Assembly: GCF_007828035.1 (NCBI RefSeq) | Contig: NZ_VITV01000001.1 | Location: 310,001-374,000, forward strand | Direction of reading: 5' to 3' | Origin: Nitrospirillum amazonense | GTDB taxonomy: Bacteria > Pseudomonadota > Alphaproteobacteria > Azospirillales > Azospirillaceae | Length of the DNA stretch: 64,000 nt | Part shown: piece by piece, positions 38,548 through 47,075 of the stretch | How the letters are laid out: every line of letters starts with the position of its first letter | How positions within the stretch are numbered: position 1 is the first letter of the stretch | Made by a program: the position numbers and the translations under genes | The notes under the pieces: generated by a model | The model's input: only the letters and a program-made list of their open reading frames with translations | Databases searched by the model: none | What the model was told of the DNA's origin: nothing

Positions 38548-39465
38548 TCAGGCTGCGGTTTCGGCGGCCGGGATGTAGGGGAAGGCGCGAAGGTTGGCCA
38601 GGTTGTTGAACCGGGCCTTGCAGGTGGTGGCGGTATGGTCGCAGCCATAGGTGATGGTGAACGGATCGCCCACGGCCGGCGCATGCGGCAGGGGATAGGC
38701 CAGCCCCATGTTGCCGCCGCTGACCACCTTGATGGCCCGCACCACCCCGGCGTTGAGGCCACCGGTGAAGCTGATGGCGCCCTGGACGAAGCCCTGGGGA
38801 TCGACCGCAGCACCGACCCCGTCGGGGGCCAGGGCGGAAAGCGGCGTCGCTGGCACGATGGTGCCGACAATCGACCCCTGGCCCACGCTGTTGCTCCAGC
38901 TATAGCGGGAGCGCAGCAGGGAGCAGCCGCTGTCGTACAGGGTGTGCAGACAGTTGGCCTGGTAGAGGTTGCGCGGCATCTGCTGGTCCAGCAGCACCAG
39001 GTCGCCCTTAACCGTCAGCGTCGCACGCGCCCGGCCGGCTTGGGCGGTGGACACACGGCCCTCGAACAGCAGGATGGTGCCGAAGGCGGCGGTGCTGGCG
39101 CTGGGCATCAGCGCCCGCTCCAGCCGGATGCGGGCGCCGTCGAAGCCGCCGTTGTTGACGAAGGCGTTGACCGGCACGTCGCCCAGCAGCTCACTGGCGG
39201 CGCTGTCGATGGTGATCTCCATCTGCGGCACCTCCAGCTGGGCCTTGGCCGACCAGGTGGTCCGGGCGATGCGGGGGCCGGTGGCCAGCCAGGTGTTGCT
39301 GCCGTAGCTGACGGCCCGGTCGGTGCTGGTCCAGCGCCAGACCGTGCCGGTGGGGGCGCTGGGGTTGCCGACCTGGGCCGTCAGGGTGACGGTGAACAGG
39401 TCAGCCGACCACAGGTTGGGCGTGGTGCGCAGCCATTGGATGAAGGCGGTGTCGGTGGAGCGCAT
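38548..39465 (-). CDS. DUF2163 / phage BR0599 family tail protein (GTA gp13-like)
   Basis: A 305-residue protein. It matches the DUF2163 and BR0599-type tail protein pattern: an N-terminal LWSADLFTVTL, a central TLYDSGCSLLRS with Cys, and the C-terminal ITYGCDHTATTCKARFNN, where the Cys cluster probably binds a metal or iron-sulphur centre in the baseplate hub. It lies between DUF2460 and NlpC/P60 genes, exactly as in gene transfer agents. Spacing is 4 bases to the upstream gene. Confidence 0.87.
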   Translation of the reverse strand: MRSTDTAFIQWLRTTPNLWSADLFTVTLTAQVGNPSAPTGTVWRWTSTDRAVSYGSNTWLATGPRIARTTWSAKAQLEVPQMEITIDSAASELLGDVPVNAFVNNGGFDGARIRLERALMPSASTAAFGTILLFEGRVSTAQAGRARATLTVKGDLVLLDQQMPRNLYQANCLHTLYDSGCSLLRSRYSWSNSVGQGSIVGTIVPATPLSALAPDGVGAAVDPQGFVQGAISFTGGLNAGVVRAIKVVSGGNMGLAYPLPHAPAVGDPFTITYGCDHTATTCKARFNNLANLRAFPYIPAAETAA

Positions 39466-39469
39466 GGCG

Positions 39470-40057
39470 TCAGGCCCTCACGCTGATCAGGTTGACCTGC
39501 TTCGCCTGCCACAGCTGGGCGGCGAACTTCTCGAACTCCAGGCCGTCATCCTTGAAGCGGCACAGGAACGCGTATTGGAAGTCGGCGGAGATAACCGTGC
39601 CGGCGCCGGGTGCGCTGGCGAAGGTCAGGACGTTGCCGGCGACGCTGTAGCCGGAGGTCTGGCGGGCGCCGTTGACATAGACCGTCACGCCGCCGATGAC
39701 GCCGCCCACGGGCTCGACATAGCCGCCGAAGGTGCGGACCAGGGTGAAGCTGGCGGCGGCACCGTCCCCCACGGCGATGGTCTGAGCCGTTGCTTGGCCG
39801 TCATCCGGATCCTGGAACAGGAACGGCATGAATGCGCCCTGCATCTGCAAATAGAAGCCCAGCAGCTGCTTCAGCTCGTTGGCCGCCGCCGTGTCCCGCA
39901 AGAAGTCATAGCTGAGCTGGAATTCCCAGAGGGGCGCCGACCACATGGCCATGCGGGTCTCACGGCCAGACGCCGCTGTGGCAATCTTGGTGGAAAGCGT
40001 CGGTTTCTTGGTGACGGAATAGCCCAGGCCCGCCAGGGTCGGATAGATCGCGGTCAT
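39470..40057 (-). CDS. DUF2460 (TIGR02217-type) distal tail protein (GTA gp12-like)
   Basis: A 195-residue distal tail component. The family signature runs from GLGYSVTKKPTLSTKI through ETRMAMWSAPLWEFQLSYDFL to FLCRFKDDGLEFEKFA. In GTAs this protein joins the tail tube to the tip. The ATG at 40057 has GAGG 7 bases upstream. The usual upstream neighbour, the tape measure, is displaced to 43131 by an IS remnant and two cargo genes. Confidence 0.9.
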   Translation of the reverse strand: MTAIYPTLAGLGYSVTKKPTLSTKIATAASGRETRMAMWSAPLWEFQLSYDFLRDTAAANELKQLLGFYLQMQGAFMPFLFQDPDDGQATAQTIAVGDGAAASFTLVRTFGGYVEPVGGVIGGVTVYVNGARQTSGYSVAGNVLTFASAPGAGTVISADFQYAFLCRFKDDGLEFEKFAAQLWQAKQVNLISVRA

Positions 40058-40149
40058 GGCACAGCCTCGTTCAATATTTTCGATCTTAGATCGCTCGCAG
40101 AAACCTGAATTGCCAGGTTCGGAATGATTTTCTGTGCTGAGAGAGTAAT

Positions 40150-41370
40150 GACCTGACAGTTCCGGCCACACCGGCCCCCCGCGGGGGCCGGTGTGGCCAT
40201 GCCACCTCTGGTGGGTTTGATGGAGTTGCGAGCAACATCACCCCAGGAACCGGAGAGCGACATGACCTACGGCACAGAAGGTAGAACGCCGTAAGCAGAG
40301 CCTGCTTGAACTTGCGTCCGACCTCGGCAACGTCAGCAAGGCCTGCAAGGTAATGGGCTACAGCCGACAGTAATTTTATGAGATCCGCCGGAACTACCAG
40401 ACCTTTGGCGCCGACGGCCTGATCGACCGTCCGCCCGGCCCGCGCGGCCCCCATCCCAACCGCGTGTCGGCGGAGGTGGAAACGGCGGTGCTGGACCATG
40501 CCCTGGCCCATCCCTGCCACGGCCCCCTGCGGGTCGCCCAGGAACTGGCGATGCGGAACATCCAGGTATCATCCGGCGGCGTGCGTGGCGTGTGGCAGCG
40601 CCACAACCTGCTGACCAAGCACGACCGCTTGCTGCACCTTGAGAAGAGCACGGCGGAGCGCAAGCTGACCCTGTAGGACGAGCAAATCCGCCTGCTGGAA
40701 CGCTTCAGCCCGGAGTTCCGGGAACGGCACATCGAGGCGCCCCACACCGGCGCCCTGGTGGCCGTGGACACCTTCTTCGTCGGCGTCCTCAAGGGTGTGG
40801 GCAAGGTCTACCTGCAGACCGCCATCGACTGCCACAGCCGTCATACCTGGGCCAGGCTCTACGCCAACAAATTGCCGTTGATCGCCGTCCAGACCCTGAA
40901 CGACGACGTGCTGCCCACCTTCGAGGCCGAAGGCGCCACCGTCGAGGCTGTGCTGAACGACAACGGCCGAGAGTTCTGTGGCCGCGAGGATCAGCACCCC
41001 TATGAACTGTTCCTCCAGTTGGAACGCATCGAGCACAAGCGGACCAAGTCAAACGCCGGCAATCCAACGGCATTGTCGAGCGACTGCACCGCACGCTGCT
41101 CGACGAGCACTTCCGCGTCGAAGGCCGCCGCACCTGGTTCGACACCATCGAAGACCCGAAGGGCAGCGCGGAGCAGCAAGATGCAGGTCGTGCTCGACCA
41201 GTACCTGATCATCTACAATACCAAGCGGCCCCACCAGGGACGCGGCATGAAGGGCACAACACCCCTCCAGGCCTTCCGCGACGGCATCCCCAAACCACAG
41301 AACGAGGCGCCCGAAGCCAACCTCAAACCCGCCGCCTGATGACCTCACCCGAAGTGGCGACTGTCAGGGG
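40150..41370. mobile_element. Decayed IS481-like insertion sequence
   Basis: The ends carry an imperfect inverted repeat: CCTGACAGT at 40152-40160 and ACTGTCAGG at 41360-41368, extending inward with partial matches. A broken IS481-type transposase fills the interior on the plus strand, against the phage operon. No target duplication was recognised. The insertion lies between the DUF2460 tail gene and the cargo genes and could weaken late transcription. Confidence 0.75.
40262..41339 (+). pseudogene. IS481 family transposase, inactivated
   Basis: Reading through the defects gives an IS481 transposase with an N-terminal helix-turn-helix (SKACKVMGYSRQ) and an rve integrase core. The core shows the DDE residues: Asp in LVAVDTFFVG, Asp in LNDNGREF, and Glu in QSNGIVERLHRTLLDEHF. 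It is broken by an early frame shift near 40291, an in-frame TAA at 40371-40373, an in-frame TAG at 40674-40676, and a pair of compensating shifts between about 41045 and 41165. The C-terminal YNTKRPHQGRGMKGTTPLQAF is intact. It cannot make an active protein. Confidence 0.85.
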
Positions 41371-41485
41371 ATAACCGTCTCTGTACAGATCTTCTCTATT
41401 TTACAAATGTATTTGTTTATAAATGACCGCCAGTTTCCTATATATAAAACCCTGCGCCGTTATTTCGACGTTTTATATATTCTGC

Positions 41486-42190
41486 CTAATAATCTTCATT
41501 TATTACAAATTTATCATCCTCAAATTTAATGCTTGCCCCGCATATCTTTTGCGAAGCGCCATAATTAGCATAATTCTTAAGTATATTGTAGTATACGAAC
41601 TTATTAAATTCGATATCTGACAAATTTGGGCACGCCGTTATGAAGACTGGATAAAATATCCTATACAAGCGATAATTTCCAATTTGATCTGGAGAGCTAA
41701 CGCCTTTAAGAAAGGTCGTAAGATTTCTAAGATCAATAATGACACTATCAACGTATCTATATTCGGAATCATCCGTAGCCAGCGTAACACCAAAAGTATC
41801 AAGATATGGTCTGTCGTTCACAGACGCATTTATGTAAATGGTGGTCTTAGGCCGTATTCTGGTACCGCGGGCGACAGGATCATCGCCTAAGAGGGACTGG
41901 CCTTGCGATCGCGTAAATGTCAAATCTATAAACATCGTCGTGCCAAGACTGGCTATGCATTGTACAGCTGGCAAATTTATACAACCTGGCCGTTCCCTGC
42001 CAGTGCGTATTGCGTCTTGATGCTGGAGCAGAGCAAGCCTTTGCGGGTCTCTAGTTAAGGCTGATTCGGCAAGAACATCTCCAGAACCGGAGGGCTGCAT
42101 TATAGCGGAGGATTGTTCCGACCGAGCTGGCGCGAAAAAGGCAGCCGAAATCAACAAAGTTATTATGAAAATAACTTTCTTTATTCTCAT
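41486..42190 (-). CDS. Secreted cargo protein, paralogue of the adjacent lipoprotein
   Basis: A 234-residue protein with a signal peptide (KVIFIITLLISAAFFAPARS). The mature part shares a pattern with the product of the upstream gene: here QHQDAIRTGRERPGCINLP, VQCIASLGTT and SLLGDDP; there RHQGLIRSG, MACMDVPAARCLASLATVA and TLFGDTPP. A late YRLYRIFYPVFITACPNL also matches its YQIYDLFRLIFARACPGL. Conserved Cys residues could form disulphides. The coding DNA is strikingly AT-rich relative to the tail genes, pointing to recent gain. I do not recognise the family. It starts directly after the paralogue's stop. Confidence 0.7.
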   Translation of the reverse strand: MRIKKVIFIITLLISAAFFAPARSEQSSAIMQPSGSGDVLAESALTRDPQRLALLQHQDAIRTGRERPGCINLPAVQCIASLGTTMFIDLTFTRSQGQSLLGDDPVARGTRIRPKTTIYINASVNDRPYLDTFGVTLATDDSEYRYVDSVIIDLRNLTTFLKGVSSPDQIGNYRLYRIFYPVFITACPNLSDIEFNKFVYYNILKNYANYGASQKICGASIKFEDDKFVINEDY

Positions 42191-43081
42191 TTACTTATTC
42201 CCCGCTCGTTTTATTACTATATACTCATCGACCTCAGAAAGTGGACGTCGGTGTTTCTCGGCCCAATATCTTTCCTCCCGGTTCATTTTTATTTTGCGCA
42301 CATCAACTTCTTTGTGCACCTCATATCCGCAAAAACCCCCATGGACATGATCTGCAGAGCGATTTGTACTAGAACCTACATTATACGAATCAAATGCATC
42401 CAAGTATAAAAACTCATAAAGCTTTTTGCGATCAAGGCCAGGACAGGCTCGAGCAAAAATCAACCGAAAAAGGTCATAAATCTGATAACGATCGAATTCC
42501 TCTTCCGTCCTCGCCCCAAACAGCCGCACCTGAGCGTCAATCATCATGATTCTTATACTTTGGACATTCCGTTCTGCCCCCCCATCGACAACGAGGGAAA
42601 CTCCATAATTTGTGCCCTTGGCGGGTCCACTGTGCGTTGAGAAACCGTTGGTGAGAACGTCCATCTCAATCGACGATGCCAAACCCGGCCGCCCCGTCAA
42701 GTCAGGCGGGGTGTCCCCAAACAGGGTTTGCTCCGGTCGGGGGAACATTCGGACACGCGCAACCGTCGCCAAACTTGCTAGGCAACGTGCCGCCGGCACG
42801 TCCATACAGGCCATCATCTCTTGACCCGACCGGATCAACCCTTGATGACGACGGACCTCCGACAACTGGGCGTCCTGGGGCTTGATCTCCTCAGGCTCGG
42901 CATAGACCATCTGCGCATCCCGCAGCTGCAAGCCGGTCGGAGCCTGGCGCGGGGGCGCGAGGGAGACAACCGCGTCCGCCCTTGGCGGAGGGGGTAGCGT
43001 AAATGGTGGTGGGGGCGGAGGTGAACCACACCCGGCCAATGCGGCCAAGCTCAACCCCACCACGGTCATCCTATATCGCAC
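42191..43081 (-). CDS. Lipoprotein cargo gene of unknown family
   Basis: A protein of about 296 residues. After a short hydrophobic leader comes the lipobox LAGC, then a Pro-rich linker (PPPPPPFTLPPPP), then a globular domain shared with the next gene (see that entry). The start is proposed as GTG at 43081 because GGGGAGG lies 7 bases upstream; an ATG four codons later (43069) is possible. The Pro-rich linker is typical of outer-membrane lipoproteins. The gene sits between the tape measure and DUF2460 genes, where structural genes are normally adjacent, so it is a cargo (moron) gene. It may alter the lysogen surface or protect it; that is inference. Confidence 0.72.
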   Translation of the reverse strand: MRYRMTVVGLSLAALAGCGSPPPPPPFTLPPPPRADAVVSLAPPRQAPTGLQLRDAQMVYAEPEEIKPQDAQLSEVRRHQGLIRSGQEMMACMDVPAARCLASLATVARVRMFPRPEQTLFGDTPPDLTGRPGLASSIEMDVLTNGFSTHSGPAKGTNYGVSLVVDGGAERNVQSIRIMMIDAQVRLFGARTEEEFDRYQIYDLFRLIFARACPGLDRKKLYEFLYLDAFDSYNVGSSTNRSADHVHGGFCGYEVHKEVDVRKIKMNREERYWAEKHRRPLSEVDEYIVIKRAGNK

Positions 43082-43130
43082 CTGACTACCTCCCCTCGCT
43101 GATACCGCCGACCATGGCTCTGGCGCAGTA

Positions 43131-45812
43131 TTAGAAGGAAAAATTTCGCTTTTGCCCACGCAGCGCCGATACCAGCTTGTCGCCATGGCGATTGAAGAAG
43201 CTGGCCACGTCGCGGCTGTCCATGGCCTGGACAGTGAAGGTCACATTGGCGCCACCACCGGTGCCGGAAACAGCATTCGTGTTGGCGACACCGCGGCCCG
43301 GCAGGTTCAGGTTGGCGGCGGCGTAGGCCGGCACGGCCAGGTTGGGCAGTGTCTGGGCCGCCAGCGCCGACCGGAGGGGCGAGGCGATGCTGGCCGGCAG
43401 CACCATCTCGTCCTTGTGCAACTCCGTCAGCATGCCATCGGCCGGCACCCGCCCCCAGCCGCCGGCAGCACTGGACAGGCTGCTGGTCAGGCCGGAGATC
43501 GCCAGTTGCACAGCGGCGGAAATAGCCGGCGCGACCCACCACGCCGGCCCGGCGCTGGCGGAGGCGTAGGCATTGGCGGCGCCGGTGGCCGCCGCATCTT
43601 TAATCTGGGCGGTCGCGGTCTCCACCGACTGCGCCATGGCCTTGGTGGCCGTGTCCTGGTCGGAATCCTGCCTGATCAGGTTGCTCATGATCCAGGCGTT
43701 GGCCTGCTTCTCGGCCATGCCCACCAGTTCAGACAGGGCGGATTTCGCCATGTCGCTGACCGCCTGGCGCACCGTCTTGGTGCCGGTGACCAGCCCCTGC
43801 ACCATGGTGCCCATGGATTTGGTGATGCCGCTGACCGTCTGCTGGTATTCCTTCTGCTTGTCATGCTCCAGTTGGTGCGTGATGTCACGATCCTGCTGTT
43901 CAGCGGCCCGCCTGATCTTTGCTATCTTCTCGTCGTAGTCCTTCGCGACGCTGGCTTCTTCCCCGGATGCGGCGGCTGCAGCCAACGCCTGCTGCCTGTA
44001 ACCTTCGAGAATGGCCACTGTAGCGTCATTCTGCGCCTTGACCTCGGCTCGCTTGGCGGTGGCAACTTCCGCCAGGGACATATTCTGGAGCTGGCGTTTC
44101 TGCTCCTGATCCTTCGCGTATCGCTGCCAATCCTCGTTACTCTGGTCAATGTCCTCTTTCGCCTTGTCGTCGAGGTATTTGCGCACGGTGGCCAGGTCCG
44201 TCTCCTGAGCTTTCCTTAAAGCATCGGAACCTTTGCCGTAACGCTCTTGTTCTTTTGCCGAAAGCTTGGCGAGAATGTTATTGTGGTCATCCATGTTCCG
44301 GAGGCTGTCCTGCAGTTGTTTGCGCAGGTCCGCTGTCTCCTCATCCAAAGTTGCCTTACGGGCGGCGGTAATCTCCTTTTCGACCCGTCGTGCCTCGGCT
44401 GACCGCGCGCCATAGTTGGCCTTGACGAAATCCAACTCCCCAGCCAACGCTGCTTCCCGCTCAACTGAGCCTTCGCGGGTGGCGGCCACGCCATCGCGGA
44501 TGTTTGCCAATTGGTCGCCCAGCGCCTCACGAGCCCGCCGGCGCCGCTCCGTGGTGGCGGCCTCTTCCTGAGCTTGACGAGCGCGGGCGGCCGCGTCGGC
44601 CTGCGCCTTTTCCTCAGCCGCAATGCGCGCCACTTCGGCGGCCCGTGCCCGCTCCGCCTCCGCCGCCCTTCCATCGGCCTCCTTAGCCTTCTGGTCCGGA
44701 CCAGGGGTTTTCTTTAACGAGTCGACACGGTTTCTGGCGACTTCGACATCCTGGTCTGCCTGATGACGCTCCTGAGAAAGGCCGCTCCAGCCGTTGTCCT
44801 CCTCGAAAAAGCCCCTCCCAAGAGCCTCTCGCTTACGTATCGCCTCTGCCAGATCGTGTTCCGCTTGGACCAGGGGGTCGTATCTCTGGCTAAGGGCGTG
44901 CATCAGTATCGCGCGCTCGGCCAGCAGATCGTTGTTCTGCTTGGCGGCGCGCAGCGCCTGTTGATCGCTGACCGTCAGGAAGTTCAGGGCCTTGTCCAGC
45001 TCCAGAATGGCATCCGCCCCGCCCTTATAGGCGCCGGCAAGCGCCTGGGCGACCTTGTCCGCCCCACCCAAAGCCGGCGCCAGGCTCGCCAGCATACCGG
45101 TATAGCCCTGCAGCTTGTCCTTCTCTTCCACCGACGCCACACCGATGGACCGGATGGCATCCACGACGGCCGCGGCGTCCTTTTGAGAAAGGCCAAAATC
45201 CTCATGCAAAGAATTAATCCAGGCCTCAACCTGTTCCGCCGAACCGGTGGCGCCCAGGCCCACCGCCGTCAGGTGGCCGGAGATGTCCTTCGACAACTGC
45301 TTGAGCTCAACGAAGTCACCGATCACCACATAGGCGGCGGTCCCCAGCGCCGTCAGCCCGAGGCTGACAGCAACCCCCACCGGTCCGAATTCCGCCAGAG
45401 CACCAACCACCGCAGGCGCTTGCTCGACAATGGCCAGCAAGGGATTGGTCCCATCCCGGATTTCCTTGCCCATGGACAGGGACGCGCCACCCAGGTCCTT
45501 GAAGGCACCCGCGACCTTCTTGAAACTGCCTTCCGTCTTCTCCTGTGCCTCGGCATCCTTGCGGCTAGCCTCGGCGTGTGCGCTCGCCTGGGCGGTGGCC
45601 TCCGTCAAGGCCGAGGATGCCGCGGATAGCTGCCGGGACGTTTCCGCCATATTGGCGGACAGGCGGGAGGCGACCTCCTTAAGGGCCTGGACGTTGTTCT
45701 GTAGTGTGACAGCGGCATCGGTGGCCTGATCCATGGCCTGACCGCCCTGGGTGGCCGCCTTGGCCAGCCCACTAGCGTCGCCGTCAATTTGGACAGTCAC
45801 TTTATCGGCCAT
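43131..45812 (-). CDS. Tail tape measure protein
   Basis: An 893-residue protein. The N-terminus (MADKVTVQIDGDASGL) leads to coiled coils, a hydrophobic section around residues 125-170, a very charged helical middle (about 330-660) and the C-terminal GWGRVPADGMLTELHKDEMVLP motif. It closes with ALRGQKRNFSF, typical of the lambda-type tape measure family. It sets tail length and takes part in DNA delivery. The ATG at 45812 has GGGG 5 bases upstream. It is separated from its chaperone genes by one cargo gene (45942-46454). Confidence 0.9.
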   Translation of the reverse strand: MADKVTVQIDGDASGLAKAATQGGQAMDQATDAAVTLQNNVQALKEVASRLSANMAETSRQLSAASSALTEATAQASAHAEASRKDAEAQEKTEGSFKKVAGAFKDLGGASLSMGKEIRDGTNPLLAIVEQAPAVVGALAEFGPVGVAVSLGLTALGTAAYVVIGDFVELKQLSKDISGHLTAVGLGATGSAEQVEAWINSLHEDFGLSQKDAAAVVDAIRSIGVASVEEKDKLQGYTGMLASLAPALGGADKVAQALAGAYKGGADAILELDKALNFLTVSDQQALRAAKQNNDLLAERAILMHALSQRYDPLVQAEHDLAEAIRKREALGRGFFEEDNGWSGLSQERHQADQDVEVARNRVDSLKKTPGPDQKAKEADGRAAEAERARAAEVARIAAEEKAQADAAARARQAQEEAATTERRRRAREALGDQLANIRDGVAATREGSVEREAALAGELDFVKANYGARSAEARRVEKEITAARKATLDEETADLRKQLQDSLRNMDDHNNILAKLSAKEQERYGKGSDALRKAQETDLATVRKYLDDKAKEDIDQSNEDWQRYAKDQEQKRQLQNMSLAEVATAKRAEVKAQNDATVAILEGYRQQALAAAAASGEEASVAKDYDEKIAKIRRAAEQQDRDITHQLEHDKQKEYQQTVSGITKSMGTMVQGLVTGTKTVRQAVSDMAKSALSELVGMAEKQANAWIMSNLIRQDSDQDTATKAMAQSVETATAQIKDAAATGAANAYASASAGPAWWVAPAISAAVQLAISGLTSSLSSAAGGWGRVPADGMLTELHKDEMVLPASIASPLRSALAAQTLPNLAVPAYAAANLNLPGRGVANTNAVSGTGGGANVTFTVQAMDSRDVASFFNRHGDKLVSALRGQKRNFSF

Positions 45813-45941
45813 GGCATCCCCGCAAAAACGCCACCCCATGCGGGGTATGGCATTCTTTCGTTCTAGTGGATATCAAAATCTATTTAAGACAATATTATTC
45901 ATGTCAGGAAATTTAAGATGATTAAACATCGTCTATTTTTA

Positions 45942-46454
45942 TTAATTGTTCCGCATTTTCATCAATTCCTCCAAAGCCGGTACATATCTTATTGTGGATT
46001 CGCACCACGAACCATTAGTTGTAATCTTTATTTTTGATATAGAGCCTGACCAAAAATAGGAATGATACCCTTCCTTCACAGATTCCTTCATTGGCTTGCC
46101 ATATTTATTCATATATACATCGAGCAAATTGCCGCAATTCGAGCGTGACAAGTACATACCTACGAAATTCCCTTTATATGCAAGCAAGCGAACGTCATCG
46201 CCGCGCCCGTCAACAGGGAGTTTCTCATTATTCGGCTCATACGAAGTTATGCCGACTTTTCCCTCTGGCGAGTTGGAGTTATCCTTCTTCTCCAATCCCA
46301 GGCGTTGAATGTGGTCCGCGAGAGGGCTTCCAAACGCGATGCCATCAAAACCCGTCGGCTCATTTGGGAAATGCTTGCCATAGAGAAAATAGGCCCCCGC
46401 GCCCGCCATGAACACAACAGCCGCCGCCGCACCTGTCAGATACTTCTTATTCAT
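45942..46454 (-). CDS. Membrane-anchored hypothetical cargo protein
   Basis: A 170-residue protein with an N-terminal anchor or signal (YLTGAAAAVVFMAGAGAYFLYG) and a periplasmic domain of about 140 residues (GFDGIAFGSPLADHIQRLGLE, RSNCGNLLDVYMNKYGKPM). Two Cys residues could pair. The F-D-G-I-x-F-G-S start and the NxYGKP motif resemble small bacterial periplasmic proteins of unknown role. AGGGGG lies 5 bases upstream. The coding DNA and the flanking 130 bases are AT-rich. It interrupts the usual chaperone-tape measure neighbourhood, so it is a cargo gene. Confidence 0.65.
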   Translation of the reverse strand: MNKKYLTGAAAAVVFMAGAGAYFLYGKHFPNEPTGFDGIAFGSPLADHIQRLGLEKKDNSNSPEGKVGITSYEPNNEKLPVDGRGDDVRLLAYKGNFVGMYLSRSNCGNLLDVYMNKYGKPMKESVKEGYHSYFWSGSISKIKITTNGSWCESTIRYVPALEELMKMRNN

Positions 46455-46523
46455 TTTCGCCCCCTGTTGCCGAAGTGGCAATATTCAACAAACCGAACAA
46501 AATAGCAACAACTTCCACAACTT

Positions 46524-46733
46524 TCAGCCGATATTCCCCTCGCCGAACATCGCCAACAAGTCCGCCAGCCCCATTTCATCAGCTGGTGGCGGCCCTCCAG
46601 ATTTGATGCCCAGATAGGCCGCCACCATCAGGTGAACCGGCGGATGGTGGCGCCAATAGCGCCACAGCGCCTGGTAGCGCGGTAGGGTGAACTGCCGCTC
46701 CACCTCGTCCCAGGCGCCACAGCCTGACGCCAC
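46524..46733 (-). CDS. Tail assembly chaperone, C-terminal frame (GT-type extension)
   Basis: A 69-residue frame just after the first chaperone frame and before the tape measure region. Its sequence (AWDEVERQFTLPRYQALWRYWRHHPP, then LMVAAYLGIK) has the aromatic, helical character of the T part of phage G/GT chaperones. The frame is open upstream across the end of the first frame, so it may be translated by a -1 shift near 46789-46793 rather than from the GTG at 46733. As a separate protein it would match GTA gp10.1. Confidence 0.6.
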   Translation of the reverse strand: MASGCGAWDEVERQFTLPRYQALWRYWRHHPPVHLMVAAYLGIKSGGPPPADEMGLADLLAMFGEGNIG

Positions 46734-46744
46734 CAGCTCCGCAG

Positions 46745-47071
46745 TCAGGTCGTCGATGTCGTCGACGATCCCGCCTGCGGTATCGGCTCCCCCGTCGGAA
46801 TCAGTCCCGACTCGCGCAGGATGCCCACCACCGCCGACACCAGGGCCGGGAACTCGGTGGCGGCCAGTTTCTGCTCAATGGCCTCAGCCGTCAGGTCGGG
46901 CGCGGTACTTTTCAGGGCGGCCGCCACGATGCGGATGCCGGCGGATGCCTGGTCCACCGGGTCGGTCAGCAGGGGTAGCCCCTTGATGTCGGCCCACGCC
47001 GCCTTGAGGGCGGCGAAGTTCATGGGCGGCACGGGATAGTCCGTGCCCCCGATCACCACGTTGGCGCCCAT
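46745..47071 (-). CDS. Tail assembly chaperone, N-terminal frame (GTA gp10-like)
   Basis: A 108-residue protein beginning MGANVVIGGTDYPVPPMNF. The long helical section AALKAAWADIKGLPLL and the C-terminal ATEFPALVSAVVGILRESG fit phage tail chaperones of the G type that sit between the tube and tape measure genes. It starts 4 bases after the tube gene's stop. A run of five G residues close to its end is a possible frameshift site (see findings). Confidence 0.68.
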   Translation of the reverse strand: MGANVVIGGTDYPVPPMNFAALKAAWADIKGLPLLTDPVDQASAGIRIVAAALKSTAPDLTAEAIEQKLAATEFPALVSAVVGILRESGLIPTGEPIPQAGSSTTSTT

Positions 47072-47075
47072 GGTC

